Positions 17,716-26,603 of a DNA stretch of 64,000 nucleotides are shown in pieces. The stretch lies in assembly GCF_017638545.1 (NCBI RefSeq), contig NZ_CP072110.1:2728001-2792000 (forward strand), in the 5' to 3' direction. This DNA comes from Psychrosphaera ytuae (lineage in GTDB: Bacteria; Pseudomonadota; Gammaproteobacteria; Enterobacterales; Alteromonadaceae). A program made the translations under genes and the position numbers. The notes below the pieces were generated by a model, which ran no database searches, was not told the DNA's origin, and was given only the letters and a program-made list of their open reading frames with translations. Position 1 is the stretch's first letter. Each line of letters begins with the position of its first letter.

Positions 17716-18780
17716 ATGGCTAATCGAAAGATCATACATGTTGATATGGATGCGTTTTTTGTCTCAGTAGAGATAAGAGACAATCCAGCATTAGCCAATA
17801 AGCCTGTTGCTGTAGGGGGACGTTCGGAGCGACGTGGCGTGTTGTCTACTTGTAATTATATCGCACGTCAGTTTGGTGTCAGTTCTGCAATGCCTACGGC
17901 AATGGCAATAAAAAAGTGCCCAGATCTAATTGTGGTTCCTGGCCGAATGGAAGTGTACAAAGAAACCAGCCAAACCATACGGCAAGTCTTTGAAAAGTAC
18001 ACCGACCTTATCGAACCTCTATCGTTAGATGAAGCGTATTTGGATGTTACCGATTGTCCATTGTTTCAAGGTTCTGCAACCTTAATTGCCGAGCAAATTC
18101 GTCAAGATATTTTTGAAGCAACCGGCCTAACTGCATCGGCTGGTATCGCACCTATCAAGTACATCGCCAAGATAGCGTCAGACTTAAACAAGCCCAACGG
18201 TCAATGCACTATCACACCCGAGCAAGTCTGGGACTTTATCGAAACAATGCCACTAAAAAAGATCCCCGGCGTTGGCAAAGTGACACAAGGCAAACTAGAA
18301 AAACTAAACCTACACACGGGTGGTGATGTCAGACGAAGTGACGAGTCAACGCTTGTCCGTCACTTTGGCAAATATGGTCGAGTTTTGTGGCAGCGATGTC
18401 ACGGTATCGATCCTCGTAGAGTTGAAGTGAGCCGAATAAGAAAATCCGTAGGCGTAGAACGAACTTTTGAAACTAATATTTCCGATTTAGGTCAGCTAAA
18501 AGAGTTACTGAAGCAAAAGCTTTTACCTGAATTAGAAAAGCGAAGTGCCAAACATTTAGAGCAAAGAACCATCAGCAAAATAGGTATAAAGCTGAAGTTT
18601 GCGGATTTTCAGGTGACGACCAAAGAGCTCAAACACGACAACATCGAGTTACCGCTTTTTTTTGAGCTTTTAGAAGAGGCGGTTCAGCGGGGTGAAGGAA
18701 AGCCTGTTAGATTGCTTGGCGCCCATATTGGCCTTCAAGAGCAAGCCGATCCAAAACCGCAATTGGCTCTGTCTTTTTAA
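17716..18780 (+). CDS. dinB: DNA polymerase IV
   Basis: A Y-family translesion DNA polymerase (354 aa) that copies damaged templates without proofreading. Domains in order: palm with HVDMDAFFVSVE (metal Asp at residue 8 and 10 region) and SLDEAYLDVT (catalytic Asp-Glu, about 103-104), a thumb with helix-hairpin-helix IPGVGKVTQGKL, and a little-finger domain beginning near SVGVERTFETNI. The C-terminus ends QLALSF, which may be a beta-clamp binding motif (QLxLF-like). No LexA box was identified in the 130-base upstream gap. Confidence 0.95.
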   Translation: MANRKIIHVDMDAFFVSVEIRDNPALANKPVAVGGRSERRGVLSTCNYIARQFGVSSAMPTAMAIKKCPDLIVVPGRMEVYKETSQTIRQVFEKYTDLIEPLSLDEAYLDVTDCPLFQGSATLIAEQIRQDIFEATGLTASAGIAPIKYIAKIASDLNKPNGQCTITPEQVWDFIETMPLKKIPGVGKVTQGKLEKLNLHTGGDVRRSDESTLVRHFGKYGRVLWQRCHGIDPRRVEVSRIRKSVGVERTFETNISDLGQLKELLKQKLLPELEKRSAKHLEQRTISKIGIKLKFADFQVTTKELKHDNIELPLFFELLEEAVQRGEGKPVRLLGAHIGLQEQADPKPQLALSF

Positions 18781-18978
18781 AATCTTAAAAAGGAGATATT
18801 GGGACACTGCAACTAAGTGATCGGACCGCTAAGTGGTAATTCAGGGTCAACTTTTTTCTGAGATTCACGTATCATCTTTCACAATCAACTCGTCTGACTT
18901 GAATTATTATCAATAACTTCAATACTCTGTATTCAGACAAGTAACATAAAAATTAGCGAATAAAAAAGCGAGAATATC

Positions 18979-20517
18979 ATGCCTCACCCTATGCCATTGG
19001 CCGTTTCAGATTTAAATACCGCCCTGAATGATGCAAATTGGGATGCACTTGTCATTGTCGGCGAATCATTCGACCATACATTACCGACAGAACTGATCGA
19101 AAAAATTAACGAAATCAAAGCCGCTGACAATCGCGTCGGCAATACTCTGTTAACTTTTATTACTGACGTTGTCGCTCAAAAGCGAGTCGTATTAGCACCG
19201 ACGGGTCCGCTAAACCGTTACTTTGACGATTCAAGACGTTACTACGACGCAGCTAAAAATGCAGCGTCGACTCTGTTAGCGATGGGTTCAACCAAACCCT
19301 TGTTAGTTGTCTTAGATAACGATGACATCAAATTCCAAAACGCAACACTAGTTTCTTACCTTGGATTTGGACAAGCCTTTTGGGAGCCGTTAGAAGCCCG
19401 TGAAGCACTGGGTGACTCAATTGAACCAGTAGCTATGGTTGGCGTTGTGGGTAACAACTTTGACGCAGCAGAGGCGGCTGCGATTGCCAACGGTCAGTAC
19501 GTTGCGCGTGATTTATGTGGTACGGAACCAGAGCGTATGGCAGCTCCTCGATTTGCAGAATACTGCCAACAGCAATTTGAAGGTACAAACGTGTCTGTAT
19601 CTGTTGTTGATGACATGAAAACACTAGAGACTGAGTATCCACTACTTTGGGCTGTGGCACGAGCTTCAATTCAAGTAGAGCGTCATCAGCCTCGTGTTAT
19701 CCGCCTTGAATATGTACCAAACGGCAACATTGAGCAGACGTTAATGCTCGTTGGTAAAGGTATTGTGTATGACACTGGTGGTGCGGATCTAAAAACAGGT
19801 GGTCACATGGCCGGTATGAGCCGTGACAAAGGCGGTGCTGCCGCAGTAGCTGGGTTTATGAAAGCGGTCTCTGAGCTCGCCCCAGTGGGTATCAAAGTCG
19901 TTGCTGAAATTGCTGCGGTTCGAAATAGTATTGGTGCAGAAGCATTCGTCGCCGATGAAATTATTACAGGACATTCAGGGGTCAGAGTACGCATTGGTAA
20001 CACAGACGCCGAAGGTCGTTTGGTCATGGCTGATTTGCTGTCTCGATTAAGAGAGGAAGCACTTGATGAAATTAATCCATCATTATTTACAGTTGCTACC
20101 TTAACAGGTCATGCGGCCCGTGCATTTGGTCCATACACTGCATTGGTTGAAAACGGTGTGGCTCGAGCGAATAACTTAGGCAATAAAATGGTAGAACAAG
20201 GTGATTTAGTAGCCGATCCGTGTGAAACGTCATTGTCACGTAGAGAAGACTATGACTTTGTTCGCCCTAGAACGAAAGCCGATGATCTTCTATCTTCTAA
20301 TAACGGACCTTCAGCTACCACAGCACGTGGTCACCAATTTCCAATGGCGTTTTTGTCGATAGTGTCTGGGTTAGATAAACATGACTTAGATAGTGATCAA
20401 CCTCTGCCTTATGTGCATATAGATATTGCCGGTTCAGGTGTAGATGGTGGTGATTGGCAACATGGTAAGCCTTCTGCAGCTCCGGTTTCAGCATTAGTGA
20501 AGACCTTTATCGGATAA
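18979..20517 (+). CDS. M17 family (leucyl) aminopeptidase
   Basis: A cytosolic metallo-aminopeptidase removing N-terminal residues from peptides. The C-terminal catalytic domain has GKGIVYDTGGADLK (Lys260, Asp265) and the signature NTDAEGRL (341-348), which carry the metal ligands and catalytic residues. The N-terminal domain is long and diverged. Differences from PepA (YDTGG, and RDKGG in place of the usual DMGG) place it in the NPEPL1-like branch of M17 and not among the DNA-binding PepA proteins. Specificity is not readable. The 198-base upstream gap contains no recognisable operator. Confidence 0.88.
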   Translation: MPHPMPLAVSDLNTALNDANWDALVIVGESFDHTLPTELIEKINEIKAADNRVGNTLLTFITDVVAQKRVVLAPTGPLNRYFDDSRRYYDAAKNAASTLLAMGSTKPLLVVLDNDDIKFQNATLVSYLGFGQAFWEPLEAREALGDSIEPVAMVGVVGNNFDAAEAAAIANGQYVARDLCGTEPERMAAPRFAEYCQQQFEGTNVSVSVVDDMKTLETEYPLLWAVARASIQVERHQPRVIRLEYVPNGNIEQTLMLVGKGIVYDTGGADLKTGGHMAGMSRDKGGAAAVAGFMKAVSELAPVGIKVVAEIAAVRNSIGAEAFVADEIITGHSGVRVRIGNTDAEGRLVMADLLSRLREEALDEINPSLFTVATLTGHAARAFGPYTALVENGVARANNLGNKMVEQGDLVADPCETSLSRREDYDFVRPRTKADDLLSSNNGPSATTARGHQFPMAFLSIVSGLDKHDLDSDQPLPYVHIDIAGSGVDGGDWQHGKPSAAPVSALVKTFIG

Positions 20518-20567
20518 ACACGACACGGTGGTGTTCACTGTATATAACTACAAAACAAGGGAACAAC

Positions 20568-21422
20568 ATGAAACGATTTATTACTTCAGCAGTAACCATT
20601 GCCTTAGCAATGACATTAGGACTTAGCAACTCGGTCGCGAATGATCGATTCAAAGATGTTGAAATTAAGGCCAGCAAAGTAAGTGGCAATGTATACATGC
20701 TCGCCGGATTTGGCGGTAATATCGGAGTGTTGGTGGGCGATGATGGCACTTTAATGATCGACGATCAGTTTGAGCCTCTGGCGCCTAAAATTGAAGCGGC
20801 GATTAAAGAGCTGTCATCAAACCCTAAAGTTTCTTATGTAGTGAACACCCACTATCATGGTGACCATACTGGTTCAAATCCATACTTCTCTAAGTCGGCT
20901 AGTATGCTCGCTCACATGAACGTTCGTGAGCGTTTAGCTCGTAAAGGTTCGAGTGGCTTACCAGTGATTACGTACAACGACGGTGTCATGTTGCATTTAA
21001 ATGGCGAAGACGTACACGTCAAACATTTGCCTGCAGGACATACCGATGGCGACTCTGTGGTTTTCTTTCCTAAAGCTAATGTGTGGCACTTAGGGGATTT
21101 ATTTTTCAATGGTCTATTCCCTTATGTAGACACTGATGGCGGTGGCTCCGTTCAAGGTTATATGGATAACATTGAGTACTTGTTAACAGAAATCTCAGAT
21201 GACGCAAAAATTATCCCAGGCCATGGACCGTTAACAGACAAAAAGAGCTTGGCTAAATTGTTAGCTATGATGGTGGCGACTAAGGCTGAAGTGGAAAAGA
21301 TGAAGGCTCAGGGCCTGACCTTAGAGCAAGCCATAGCACAAGGCTTGGACTCAAAATGGAAAAAATGGGATTGGAACTTTATTACAGAGGAAAAATGGAT
21401 TACAACCCTCTATAATTCGTAA
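20568..21422 (+). CDS. Exported MBL-fold metallo-hydrolase
   Basis: A metallo-beta-lactamase-fold hydrolase (284 aa) with a signal peptide (about 1-25, ending NSVAND), so probably periplasmic. The zinc motif is NTHYHGDHTGS (His95, His97, Asp99, His100). Other ligands sit in LPAGHTDGDSVVFF, in the HLGDLFF Asp, and in IPGHGPLTD. The sequence resembles broad environmental MBL hydrolases more than dedicated beta-lactamases. Substrate unknown. It follows the M17 gene by 50 bases and has a GC-rich terminator, so it may be the last gene of a two-gene unit. Confidence 0.85.
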   Translation: MKRFITSAVTIALAMTLGLSNSVANDRFKDVEIKASKVSGNVYMLAGFGGNIGVLVGDDGTLMIDDQFEPLAPKIEAAIKELSSNPKVSYVVNTHYHGDHTGSNPYFSKSASMLAHMNVRERLARKGSSGLPVITYNDGVMLHLNGEDVHVKHLPAGHTDGDSVVFFPKANVWHLGDLFFNGLFPYVDTDGGGSVQGYMDNIEYLLTEISDDAKIIPGHGPLTDKKSLAKLLAMMVATKAEVEKMKAQGLTLEQAIAQGLDSKWKKWDWNFITEEKWITTLYNS

Positions 21423-21437
21423 TTATATAAAAGACTT

Positions 21438-21469
21438 AGAGCGGGGCCTTACGGCCCCTCTCAATTTTT
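21438..21469 (+). terminator. Terminator after the MBL hydrolase gene
   Basis: GGGGCC-TTAC-GGCCCC, with flanking AGAG/CTCT extending the stem, followed by CAATTTTTG. It lies between the MBL stop and the sensor kinase start. Confidence 0.8.
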
Positions 21470-21492
21470 GTCTGAGCACATATTGAGCACTG

Positions 21493-24216
21493 ATGCGATT
21501 ACAACAAAAAGCGGTTTTATTTACATTACCCCTCATTTTGGTACCGACCCTAGTACTCGGCTTACTTTCTCTTAATTACACCTATAATGCTCAAAGTCGA
21601 TTAGAGCGAGCAGCACTGCAAGAAGAAGTCGATCATCGCACAGATGTAATAGACAGTTTTGTGCAGACTGGCCGAAGCGCATTGGTGTCACTTGTTAATA
21701 ACATCGATTTTCAACAGGCCTCGCAAGTTTGGGCCGAAACCAGAGATACAAACGTATTAGTCGAGGCAGCTCAAGAAAAAGTAAGAAGCTTTTTTGCATC
21801 CTATCCAAGTACGCTTGCCGTAAAGTTTTACGATAATAATCGCAACCTTGTACACGTTTTTAACAACCCGAATAATGATACTCCGCCAAGCGCGACGACA
21901 CTACTCAATCAATACAGAGATTGGTTTTTAATTCCCCATGAACAAAATGGCTCGATGGCGCTAGTCAACCAAACCTTGTGGTTTTTAAATACTGGAAAAC
22001 ACCATTCAGAGCTACGTACCTTAGGATTTATTCAATTGGTAAAACAGCCAGATTGGGCGTCACTGCTGAACTTAAAAGACGAGAGTTCTGGGCTACTCAG
22101 TGAGCGGGAGAGAGTGATACTGGCTGACGTCGATGCAAATATTGTGTTGGCGCTACCGCGCGGAAATCTGGGGAACGAATTACCTAGACCTTTGTTTAAT
22201 AAGCTCAAGGCAAGCGCTGTAAAGCACACATTCGTGTCTGTTAATGATGATTCGAATACCTTCAATTTTGCATCACGTATTATCGATGAGAAATACTTGC
22301 TGTTTTACGGTACACAACCAAGCCAACTGCTTGATTTTCACAGCTCCTATATTTGGGGAGCGGCGATTACTGTTTTACTGACCATTATTTTATCGCCCGT
22401 GTTGCTCCACTATAACTTTAATAAATTTATTGTTGGAAGAATCGAACGTTTAGCAAATGCAAAGCGTCAAGTTGCTCAGGGCAACCTTGACGTCAAACTA
22501 AAATCTGCAGCAAACGATGAAATTGGCGATTTGTTTGCTTCCTTTAACGTAATGGTACGTCAGCTGATTGTTTATCGAGAAAATGAACGCGAGAGTCGTT
22601 TACGACTTGAATACAAGGTTAAAGAACGGACAGAAGAGCTAGAAAAAACCAATCAAAGACTTGAGCAAACTAACTCTGAATTGGAGTCAGCAAAAGAGTT
22701 ATCCGAGCAAGCTAATGAATTAAAAAGTGCCTTTGTCGCTAATATTAGTCATGAGATCCGCACACCATTGACCGCGATTTTAGGTTTTACGGAGCAAGTG
22801 TTATCAACTGAGATCCATTCTCCAGATCAGCGAGACTTACTCAATAGAGTATTGAAAAGTGGCCGTCATTTATTAGCTCTTATCAATGATATTTTGGACT
22901 TGTCAAAAATCGAGTCGAATAAACTTGATTTAGAGATCAGTGAAATCAACTTGTTCCAAGCATTGTCAGACGTCGAGTCCATTTTGAGCGCTCAGGCGAG
23001 TGATAAAAAATTAGGCTTCACTTTTAATTTTGATTATCCGATACCAAAGACCATAAGAAGTGATGCAACGCGGCTCAAACAAATTTTGTTTAACTTGATA
23101 AGTAATGCGATTAAGTTTACTGAGAAGGGAAGTGTAACTGTGTCAGTGGGTTTTGACCAAGACCAAGACCAAGGGCAAGTAATTGTTAAGGTCAAAGACA
23201 CGGGTATAGGCATGACCAAAGAAGTACAAAAGCGAATATTTGCGCCGTTTGTGCAAGCTGACGTTAGTATTTCCAGAAAGTTCGGTGGCACAGGGTTAGG
23301 ACTCGTTATCTCTAATAGTTTGGCGGGATTACTTGGTGGAAATATCAGCCTTGAGAGTGAGCCCGGCGTGGGTAGTGAGTTTACAGTTAGGTTTAAGGCA
23401 AATGGCGATGAACGTGACTTTACTCTTGATTTAGTTGAAAACAAAGATGAACTCCAAGAGATACTTTCTGAGATTTCTCAAGATGACACTAACGACAATA
23501 CTCAAGTCAGTGGTCGAGTGCTGGTGGCCGAGGATGTCGAAGATAACCAACATTTGTTTGGCTTACTACTAAGATCATTAAACCTAGACTATGTGATGGT
23601 TGAAAACGGCCAAAAAGCAGTAGAAAAAGCATTAATGGAGGACTTTGACCTGATCCTCATGGATATGCAGATGCCAATAATGGGTGGGTTAGAGGCAACT
23701 AAACTTATTCGCCAAGCTGGAGTAAGCACACCAATATACGCTCTTACAGCAAATGTCATGACCGAAGACGTAGGTCGTCACATTGAAGCAGGTTGCAGTG
23801 GTACGATAGCCAAACCCATAGACAAAAAAGAGTTTGTTAAAGTCCTTACTAACGAACTTTCCGGTAGAGAAGACTCAGAACAAGAGATCATTTCGTCAGA
23901 TCAAATGATTCAGTTGACCGAAAGCTATATTGCCCAATTACTTGAACAAATTGCTTTGTTAATGTCTATGACAGAACCCAAGGACCTTGCCGATTTGAGT
24001 GCAGAGTGTCACAAGATCAAAGGGTCTGCAGGTAGTTATGGCTTTATGGAATTGACTCAAAAAGCCAGTTTACTAGAGCGCCAGTGTCTTGAGTTAGCCG
24101 ATAAAAATGATGATATTCAACATCATCAATGGCAGAACATTCTTGATGAAAAACAAGCCTTGATCGATTTAGCAAACCAAACTATTTCGGACTTTCGAGC
24201 AAATTCCGGCACCTAA
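21493..24216 (+). CDS. Hybrid sensor histidine kinase with REC and HPt domains
   Basis: A 907-aa four-step phosphorelay kinase with BarA-like order. Membrane helix (about 7-28), periplasmic sensor region of about 255 residues, second helix (about 288-308), HAMP, coiled coil (about 370-415), HisKA with SHEIRTPL (phospho-His420), HATPase with KDTGIGM and GGTGLGL, REC with DLILMDMQMP (Asp724), and HPt with CHKIKGSAGS (His840). All phosphotransfer residues are present. The sensor region is not one I recognise. No partner regulator lies next to it, so its output is probably encoded elsewhere. Confidence 0.93.
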   Translation: MRLQQKAVLFTLPLILVPTLVLGLLSLNYTYNAQSRLERAALQEEVDHRTDVIDSFVQTGRSALVSLVNNIDFQQASQVWAETRDTNVLVEAAQEKVRSFFASYPSTLAVKFYDNNRNLVHVFNNPNNDTPPSATTLLNQYRDWFLIPHEQNGSMALVNQTLWFLNTGKHHSELRTLGFIQLVKQPDWASLLNLKDESSGLLSERERVILADVDANIVLALPRGNLGNELPRPLFNKLKASAVKHTFVSVNDDSNTFNFASRIIDEKYLLFYGTQPSQLLDFHSSYIWGAAITVLLTIILSPVLLHYNFNKFIVGRIERLANAKRQVAQGNLDVKLKSAANDEIGDLFASFNVMVRQLIVYRENERESRLRLEYKVKERTEELEKTNQRLEQTNSELESAKELSEQANELKSAFVANISHEIRTPLTAILGFTEQVLSTEIHSPDQRDLLNRVLKSGRHLLALINDILDLSKIESNKLDLEISEINLFQALSDVESILSAQASDKKLGFTFNFDYPIPKTIRSDATRLKQILFNLISNAIKFTEKGSVTVSVGFDQDQDQGQVIVKVKDTGIGMTKEVQKRIFAPFVQADVSISRKFGGTGLGLVISNSLAGLLGGNISLESEPGVGSEFTVRFKANGDERDFTLDLVENKDELQEILSEISQDDTNDNTQVSGRVLVAEDVEDNQHLFGLLLRSLNLDYVMVENGQKAVEKALMEDFDLILMDMQMPIMGGLEATKLIRQAGVSTPIYALTANVMTEDVGRHIEAGCSGTIAKPIDKKEFVKVLTNELSGREDSEQEIISSDQMIQLTESYIAQLLEQIALLMSMTEPKDLADLSAECHKIKGSAGSYGFMELTQKASLLERQCLELADKNDDIQHHQWQNILDEKQALIDLANQTISDFRANSGT
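23155..23172 (+). repeat. Three tandem GACCAA hexamers inside the kinase gene
   Basis: Three perfect GACCAA copies encode Asp-Gln repeats just before a strand of the ATPase domain. Copy-number change would keep frame. Confidence 0.7.
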
Positions 24217-24250
24217 ACAAAAATAACAAAACAACAGGTCTGCAGATTAA

Positions 24251-24799
24251 ATGAATGAGATTTGGTTAGATAGCGTAGAACGTTGTCCTAGTGAACATTG
24301 TGATGAACGAGAATGTACACTCACAGACATCGATGTTTTGGTGATCCACAACATCAGTTTGCCACCGGCGCAGTCCGAATCAGATTTTGATAATCGCTAT
24401 GTGGAAGACTTTTTTACTGGTCAACTCGACCATTCATTGCACCCTTATTTTCAAGATATCGCCACGTTAAGAGTTTCTGCGCATTTATACATAAAACGAA
24501 ATGGCCATGTCGTACAGTTTGTGCCACTTAATAAACGTGCATGGCATGCAGGAGTGAGTTGTTTTGAAGGCCGAGACAAGTGCAACGACTTCAGCATAGG
24601 TATTGAAATGCAAGGAACGGATGATATGCCGTTTACCGATATTCAATACCAAAAGCTGACCGAAATTACTCGGCAGATTCAGGATTTGTTTCCTAAAATC
24701 AATAAAAAGCATATTGTCGGCCATTCAGATATTGCCCCTGGTCGAAAAACCGATCCAGGTCCATATTTTGATTGGCAACGTTACTTGAGCGATTTATAG
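24251..24799 (+). CDS. ampD: 1,6-anhydro-N-acetylmuramyl-L-alanine amidase AmpD
   Basis: A cytosolic zinc amidase of murein recycling that cleaves the anhydroMurNAc-L-Ala bond, which also keeps down the signals that induce AmpC-type responses. The Amidase_2 fold is seen with zinc ligands His33 (LVIHNISLPP), His158 (VGHSDIAPG) and Asp168 (KTDPGPYF); the 10-residue His-Asp spacing matches the family. The short CERECTLTDI-like start and 182-aa length are typical of AmpD. It precedes ampE by 49 bases, the conserved order upstream of the pyruvate dehydrogenase genes. Confidence 0.95.
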   Translation: MNEIWLDSVERCPSEHCDERECTLTDIDVLVIHNISLPPAQSESDFDNRYVEDFFTGQLDHSLHPYFQDIATLRVSAHLYIKRNGHVVQFVPLNKRAWHAGVSCFEGRDKCNDFSIGIEMQGTDDMPFTDIQYQKLTEITRQIQDLFPKINKKHIVGHSDIAPGRKTDPGPYFDWQRYLSDL

Positions 24800-24848
24800 T
24801 CATACAAATAGGTTTGTGTTTTAGACACTTAAAAGGAAAAAGTTCGAA

Positions 24849-25697
24849 ATGACACTGATTGTTTTACTACTGGTGCTCTTAGTTGAGCGTGTCGGCTTAA
24901 ACTCTAATAGCTGGCAAGCTGATCGTTATGTGGGCTGGTACACCAATAAGTACGCAAATAAAGTAAAGGACGATGATAGTCTGTCATTGTTGTTTTTTAT
25001 ATTAATCCCCGCAATAGTGGTCGGTGTCGTTTTGTTTGTATTAGACAGTCGGCTACTCGATTTTATCGTCAGTTTATTGGTATTGGGTGTATGTATTGGA
25101 CATTACCCGATTCGCAACCTGTATCGTCAATACTTAAATGCTAAAGAGCGCAATGACGAAGAAGCGATGGCAATATTGCACCAAAACCTTTCTAACAAAA
25201 ACAGCCCTGACGATGTTAACGACACAATAGGTGAAACTCTTCTGTGGGCCAACTTTAAGTTTTATGCTGCGCCTATTTTTTATTATGTTGTGCTTGGCGT
25301 GCCTGGTGTGATCTTTTATACCACTTTACTGTTTGTCACCGATGAAGAAAAAATGGAAGACCACACGTCAAAATTAAAAACTTGGCTAGAGTGGGCATTT
25401 TTTGTTCCGGCGCGTTTAGTGAGCTTGGGGTTCATGTTTGTCGGTCACTTTGGCAGCGGCTTGGATGCATGGCTCAGACTGGCAGGTGCGGTAGAGCGTC
25501 CTTCTAGAGAGGTACTCACTGAAGTCGCTATGGCAGCAGAAGGACAAACCAAAGCCAATGACGATTCAGAACAAAATCCAGAGCAGAACTTAGATCGCAT
25601 TCACAATGCCGAGTTAATGGTACGTTTGGCAAAGCGTAATATGGTGCTATTTTTAGTAGTGGTGGCATTACTTACTTTGTACGGTCAGATTGTATAA
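24849..25697 (+). CDS. ampE: Regulatory signalling modulator protein AmpE
   Basis: An inner-membrane protein (282 aa) encoded with ampD and long associated with beta-lactamase regulation; its biochemical activity is not settled. It has membrane segments at about 1-15, 45-80, 133-160, 180-205 and 262-280, and the family blocks LLLVLLVERVGL, WANFKFYAAPIFYYVVLG and PARLVSLGFMFVGHF. A GGAAAAAG stretch lies before the ATG. Gene order ampD-ampE-pdhR-aceE is the same as in E. coli, which supports the call. Confidence 0.92.
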   Translation: MTLIVLLLVLLVERVGLNSNSWQADRYVGWYTNKYANKVKDDDSLSLLFFILIPAIVVGVVLFVLDSRLLDFIVSLLVLGVCIGHYPIRNLYRQYLNAKERNDEEAMAILHQNLSNKNSPDDVNDTIGETLLWANFKFYAAPIFYYVVLGVPGVIFYTTLLFVTDEEKMEDHTSKLKTWLEWAFFVPARLVSLGFMFVGHFGSGLDAWLRLAGAVERPSREVLTEVAMAAEGQTKANDDSEQNPEQNLDRIHNAELMVRLAKRNMVLFLVVVALLTLYGQIV

Positions 25698-25729
25698 CCT
25701 GCATCTGGTCGTGCCACTTTGCTGATGGG

Positions 25730-25758
25730 TTTACATTAAAAAAGTGAGCTGTTACGAT
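25730..25758 (+). promoter_or_regulatory. Sigma70-type promoter of pdhR-aceEF
   Basis: A -35 box TTTACA (25730-25735) and -10 box TACGAT (25753-25758) are separated by 17 bases. Transcription would begin near 25765, directly at the PdhR operator. Confidence 0.7.
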
Positions 25759-25767
25759 CCGTCCAAT

Positions 25768-25782
25768 ATTGGTAAGACCAAT
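25768..25782. promoter_or_regulatory. PdhR operator
   Basis: ATTGGTAAGACCAAT is a perfect palindrome, ATTGGT-N3-ACCAAT, identical in form to the known PdhR box. It sits just after the predicted transcription start and 30 bases before the pdhR start codon, as expected for autorepression released by pyruvate. Confidence 0.88.
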
Positions 25783-25812
25783 TTACCAATTAATGTACAG
25801 GAATGGAAAATC

Positions 25813-26565
25813 GTGACACAAATAGTGACCAAAAAAGTATCAGAGCAGGTGGCATCGCAATTAGAAGCCATGATCATTGACGGCAGTTTTGCCGCTGGTG
25901 AGCGTCTGGCTTCCGAGCGTCACCTCGCCGAACAATACGGTGTATCCCGTCCTTCCATTCGTGACGCAATTAAACAACTCGAAGCAAAAGGTCTCGTTAC
26001 TCGCAAGCAAGGTGGTGGCACCTTTGTAAGTAAGCAACTTGATGCGCCTTTTGCGGCACCTTTATTTGATCTTTTGGCGAATAACCCAGAATCACACTAT
26101 GATTTATTGGAATTTCGTTGTGCTTTAGAGAGTGTTGTTGCGTACTACGCTGCGTTACGTGGCGAAAAAACCGAATTAAACCATATCGAGGTGGTTTTTA
26201 ACTCGATAAACGAAATTGACGACAATGACTTAGATGCCGCATCCGATGCCATCGTTGAGTTTTATCTCGCGATAGCCGATGCCGCACAGAATGTCCTGTT
26301 GATTCACTTGTTGCGCGGGGTCAAAGACCTTCTGCGTCACAACATCAAAGAAAACTTGATGGTCTTTAAAGATCACAAAGACATTCGTCAACAACTCAAT
26401 GAACACAGAGCAAAGTTAATGAAAGCCATTCTTGAAGGTCAACCGGACACGGCCCGTCAAGCAAGTGGACAACATTTGGCGTTCATTGAGCAATCATTGT
26501 TAAAGCTTGACCAAGACAAAGACCGACTTTCGGGGTCGGTTCGTCGTCTGTTGAGCAGTCAGTAA
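25813..26565 (+). CDS. pdhR: Pyruvate dehydrogenase complex repressor PdhR
   Basis: A GntR/FadR-family repressor that releases DNA when it binds pyruvate. The N-terminal winged helix (about 10-75) has GERLASERHLAEQYGVSRPSIRDAI-type sequence and ends KQGGGTFV. The C-terminal FadR-type effector domain contains NPESHYDLLEFRCALE and HLAFIEQSLL. The GTG at 25813 gives 250 aa, close to E. coli PdhR (254). A longer frame from 25744 would start inside the promoter and span the operator, so it is rejected. aceE follows after 38 bases with no terminator. Confidence 0.94.
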   Translation: MTQIVTKKVSEQVASQLEAMIIDGSFAAGERLASERHLAEQYGVSRPSIRDAIKQLEAKGLVTRKQGGGTFVSKQLDAPFAAPLFDLLANNPESHYDLLEFRCALESVVAYYAALRGEKTELNHIEVVFNSINEIDDNDLDAASDAIVEFYLAIADAAQNVLLIHLLRGVKDLLRHNIKENLMVFKDHKDIRQQLNEHRAKLMKAILEGQPDTARQASGQHLAFIEQSLLKLDQDKDRLSGSVRRLLSSQ

Positions 26566-26603
26566 TTAGATAAACACTATTATCAACTACAGGAACCTGA
26601 AAT

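Noticed and set aside
25744..25812. N-terminal extension of pdhR beginning with GTG at 25744
   Set aside because: It would place the start codon between the -35 and -10 boxes and put the PdhR operator inside the gene; homologues begin near residue 24 of this frame.
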